The notes under the pieces: model-generated
What the model saw: the letters and a program-made list of their open reading frames with translations, nothing else
Told to the model about the DNA's origin: nothing
Databases searched by the model: none
Shown here: positions 62,435-64,000 of the stretch, one piece after another
Position numbering within the stretch: position 1 is the stretch's first letter
How the letters are laid out: each line of letters begins with the position of its first letter
Translations under genes and position numbers: made by a program
NCBI GenBank assembly: GCA_013178225.1
Contig: JABLXE010000007.1
Location: forward strand, 92,830-156,829
DNA: 64,000 nt
Origin: Methanotrichaceae archaeon
GTDB lineage: Archaea; Halobacteriota; Methanosarcinia; Methanotrichales; Methanotrichaceae
Direction: 5' to 3'

Positions 62435-62824
62435 ATGGCTGAAGGAAAGTGGGGCATTGCCCATATATTTGCGTCCTTTAACAACACGATCATCACCATC
62501 ACCGACCTGACCGGGGCCGAGACCCTGGCCAAGATCTCCGGCGGCATGGTGGTCAAGGCGGCCAGGGATGAGAGTTCGCCCTATACCGCAATGCAGATGG
62601 CCATGCAGGTCGCTGAAGCGGTCAAGTCTAAGGGCATTACCGGAGTGCACGTGAAGGTACGGGCACCGGGCGGAAACCGTCAGAGATCACCCGGACCGGG
62701 TGCACAGGCTGCCATCAGGGCTCTGGCTCGAGCCGGACTCAGAATTGGACGGATTGAAGATGCGACTCCCATACCTCACGACGGCACCAAGCCCGCTGGA
62801 GGAAAAAGGGGTCGAAGGGTGTAA
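62435..62824 (+). CDS. rps11: Small-subunit ribosomal protein S11
   Basis: A 129-residue S11. It starts [20 protein letters not shown], includes [20 protein letters not shown], and ends [19 protein letters not shown], the highly conserved tail. It binds the 16S rRNA platform. The ATG immediately follows rps4's stop, and rpo3 begins three bases after its own stop. Confidence 0.97.
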   Translation: MAEGKWGIAHIFASFNNTIITITDLTGAETLAKISGGMVVKAARDESSPYTAMQMAMQVAEAVKSKGITGVHVKVRAPGGNRQRSPGPGAQAAIRALARAGLRIGRIEDATPIPHDGTKPAGGKRGRRV

Positions 62825-62827
62825 AGT

Positions 62828-63619
62828 TTGAAGGTAGAACTTATTCAGCTTGAGGAGGACCGGATCCGGTTCCTCCTCAGCGGCGCGACAGCCGCATTTG
62901 CCAACGGACTCCGCCGGGCCTGCATGAGCGAGGTGCCCACCCTGGCCATAGATGAGATCAGCCTTTACGACAACACCTCGGTGCTGTTCGACGAGCAGAT
63001 AGGGCTGAGGATAGGCATGATTCCGCTGCAGGTCGAGGATCTGGACCTGTTCTCCGAGCCTGAGGAGTGTCAGTGTGGAGGCGAGGGCTGTCCGGGATGC
63101 AGGGTCGATTTCATGCTTTCGGTCGAAGGGCCGGGGATGGTCTATTCACGCGATCTGCAGTTCACGGACCCCGGAGTTAAGCCGGCCTTTGACAAGATAC
63201 CGATAGTGATATTGGGTGAAGGCGAGAAGCTGGTAATTGAAGGCTATGCCACCAAGCACGCCGGCAGAGAGCACTCCAAGTGGCAGAGCGGCACGCTGTG
63301 TGGCTACAAGAATCTGCCTACCATCGAGATCGGTGACTGTAGCGGCTGCGGAAAGTGCGTGGAAGTCTGCCCCCGAAAGGTGCTGGTCTTAGAAGACGGC
63401 AGAGCGAAAGCTACAAATATCCTGGAATGCTCTCTGTGCAAGCTCTGCATAGAAGAGTGCGATGCGGGAGCAATTAAGGTTGTTCCGGTCCTGGACTCTT
63501 TCGTGCTCAGCATCGAGACCTCCGGCTGCATGCCTGTAAAGGAGCTGGTGGCCAGGGCCTCAGATGGAATCCGGAAGAGGGCAGAGACGCTGGATAGAAA
63601 GCTGGCCGAGCTGTCTTAA
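62828..63619 (+). CDS. rpo3: RNA polymerase subunit Rpo3 (D) with two 4Fe-4S cluster sites
   Basis: A 263-residue Rpo3, the archaeal equivalent of half of bacterial alpha, which assembles the polymerase with Rpo11. ANGLRRACMSEVPTLAIDEI is the N-terminal dimer motif. An inserted ferredoxin-like region has both cysteine sets intact: CSGCGKCVEVCP and CSLCKLCIEECD, so two 4Fe-4S clusters are expected. Methanosarcina Rpo3 has this form; many archaea have lost it. A zinc-like CQCGGEGCPGC is also present earlier. The TTG at 62828 starts it. The clusters may tie polymerase assembly to oxygen or iron state. Confidence 0.95.
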   Translation: MKVELIQLEEDRIRFLLSGATAAFANGLRRACMSEVPTLAIDEISLYDNTSVLFDEQIGLRIGMIPLQVEDLDLFSEPEECQCGGEGCPGCRVDFMLSVEGPGMVYSRDLQFTDPGVKPAFDKIPIVILGEGEKLVIEGYATKHAGREHSKWQSGTLCGYKNLPTIEIGDCSGCGKCVEVCPRKVLVLEDGRAKATNILECSLCKLCIEECDAGAIKVVPVLDSFVLSIETSGCMPVKELVARASDGIRKRAETLDRKLAELS

Positions 63620-63649
63620 AGTCTCGGCCGAACCATAAACCCTTTTCGA

Positions 63650-63734
63650 GCGGGGGTTGCCAAGCCAGGTCAAAGGCGCAGGGTTGAGGGCCCTGTCACG
63701 TAGGTGTTCGCGGGTTCGAATCCCGTCCCCCGCA
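63650..63734 (+). tRNA. tRNA-Leu (GAG anticodon)
   Basis: Acceptor GCGGGGG pairs with CCCCCGC, with discriminator A at 63734. The anticodon arm CAGGG-TTGAGGG-CCCTG gives GAG. The long variable arm (about 14 nt, CACGTAGGTGTTCG region) is the class II type expected for leucine. The T-loop is GGTTCGAATCC. It follows rpo3 by about 30 bp. Confidence 0.93.
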
Positions 63735-63738
63735 TATT

Positions 63739-63763
63739 GTTCGCCTGCGGGCGAACACTTTTT
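63739..63763 (+). terminator. Hairpin terminator after tRNA-Leu
   Basis: GTTCGCC-TGCG-GGCGAAC is a 7-bp perfect stem starting five bases after the tRNA, followed at once by ACTTTTT. This is the layout of an intrinsic-like terminator and should end transcription from the ribosomal operon or tRNA. Confidence 0.65.
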
Positions 63764-63927
63764 GCTTTGCTATATCTCCTGCTTTATAAACCTCAATTTG
63801 TCCTCTGGAATAAATGCTTTCCTGAAGATAGGGCACAACCCTGTCACCTTATTATAGGACCGCGATATACAACTGTCATAGGCGGTCAAAAAGTGCTCAA
63901 TTTCGGCGGGATAAAAATGCCCACCTC

Positions 63928-63959
63928 TACAGCTTTTGATTTTCAAATCAAAGGCTGTA
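63928..63959. repeat. Near-perfect 32-bp palindrome
   Basis: TACAGCTTTTGATTT and its reverse complement (one G-T mismatch) flank a two-base loop, giving a 15-bp stem in 63928-63959. It lies in 230 bp of DNA without a convincing gene between tRNA-Leu and the window end. It could be a regulatory or recombination site, or the end of a mobile element. The right border of the region is cut off. Confidence 0.6.
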
Positions 63960-64000
63960 TTGATGCTGAAATGGGAGGAGTTTCTCATGTTAAGAGAACT

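Noticed and set aside
63770..63988. 72-codon minus-strand frame at the window end
   Set aside because: No family features; it spans the palindrome and has no ribosome site.

Overview
The window is archaeal and most likely from a methanogen of the Methanosarcinia, close to Methanothrix (Methanosaeta). This is an inference from gene content and was not tested by alignment. Archaeal markers include the rps13-rps4-rps11-rpo3 operon, a pus10-rpl21e-rpo4-DUF655-rsmA operon, replication factor C large subunit with a terminal PIP box, a thermosome subunit, TrmY, RibL, archaeal CoaD and an intron-containing tRNA-Tyr. Genes typical of Methanosarcinia rather than of all archaea include bacterial-type uvrB, grpE-dnaK-dnaJ, a multi-PAS hybrid kinase, and an Rpo3 that keeps all eight cysteines for two 4Fe-4S clusters. 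TATA-like boxes about 25-30 bp before starts are common, and several transcripts look leaderless.

Layout. 1-5.2 kb: truncated hypothetical gene, QueG-like Fe-S protein, exported TPR protein, methyltransferase, metallophosphoesterase, zinc-ribbon protein, tRNA-Cys. 5.3-11.4 kb: metal and arsenic block (ArsR regulator with a clear operator, ArsP-like permease, CxxC thioredoxin-like protein), uvrB, and a CopB-type copper ATPase. 11.5-16.3 kb: stand-alone LigD phosphoesterase, two small KGG stress proteins, a 1.1-kb stretch with no gene, thiI, a flippase-like membrane protein, tRNA-Pro. 16.5-22.7 kb: a two-subunit ATP-citrate lyase followed by an aconitase-superfamily large subunit and a PHP phosphoesterase, with an unknown zinc-ribbon/methyltransferase-like gene divergent to it. 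23-29 kb: a receiver protein with a cysteine cluster, a DUF2254 membrane protein, then coaD, ribL, a JAMM protease, birA and pycA. 29-37.6 kb: small membrane protein, flavin-binding protein, rfcL, MFS transporter, glycosyltransferase, PHP protein, arsC. 37.7-38.3 kb: a 14-bp minisatellite beside tRNA-Asp and tRNA-Tyr. 38.4-42.8 kb: phosphodiesterase, O6-methylguanine methyltransferase and endonuclease V converging with overlapping 3' ends, then two PhoU-type proteins and PstB. 42.9-52.8 kb: thermosome, grpE-dnaK-dnaJ, and an HPt protein with a seven-PAS hybrid histidine kinase. 53-59 kb: pyrF and neighbours, then trmY and pus10, then the ribosome/RNA polymerase operon. 59-64 kb: a second 14-bp tandem repeat, a possible small RNA locus, aroA, a decayed marC, the S13/S4/S11/Rpo3 operon and tRNA-Leu.

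Three groups of genes work together. ATP-citrate lyase and the aconitase-family subunit could link citrate, acetyl-CoA and oxaloacetate, while PycA and BirA supply biotin-dependent carboxylation to oxaloacetate. Pus10 makes pseudouridine 54 in tRNA, which TrmY then methylates. The chaperonin and Hsp70 genes form one heat-shock block. The most notable find is the ATP-citrate lyase operon. The most likely undescribed items are the 14-bp repeats, the orphan promoter with two hairpins at 59.07-59.12 kb, several very small ORFs, and the cysteine-rich receiver domain.
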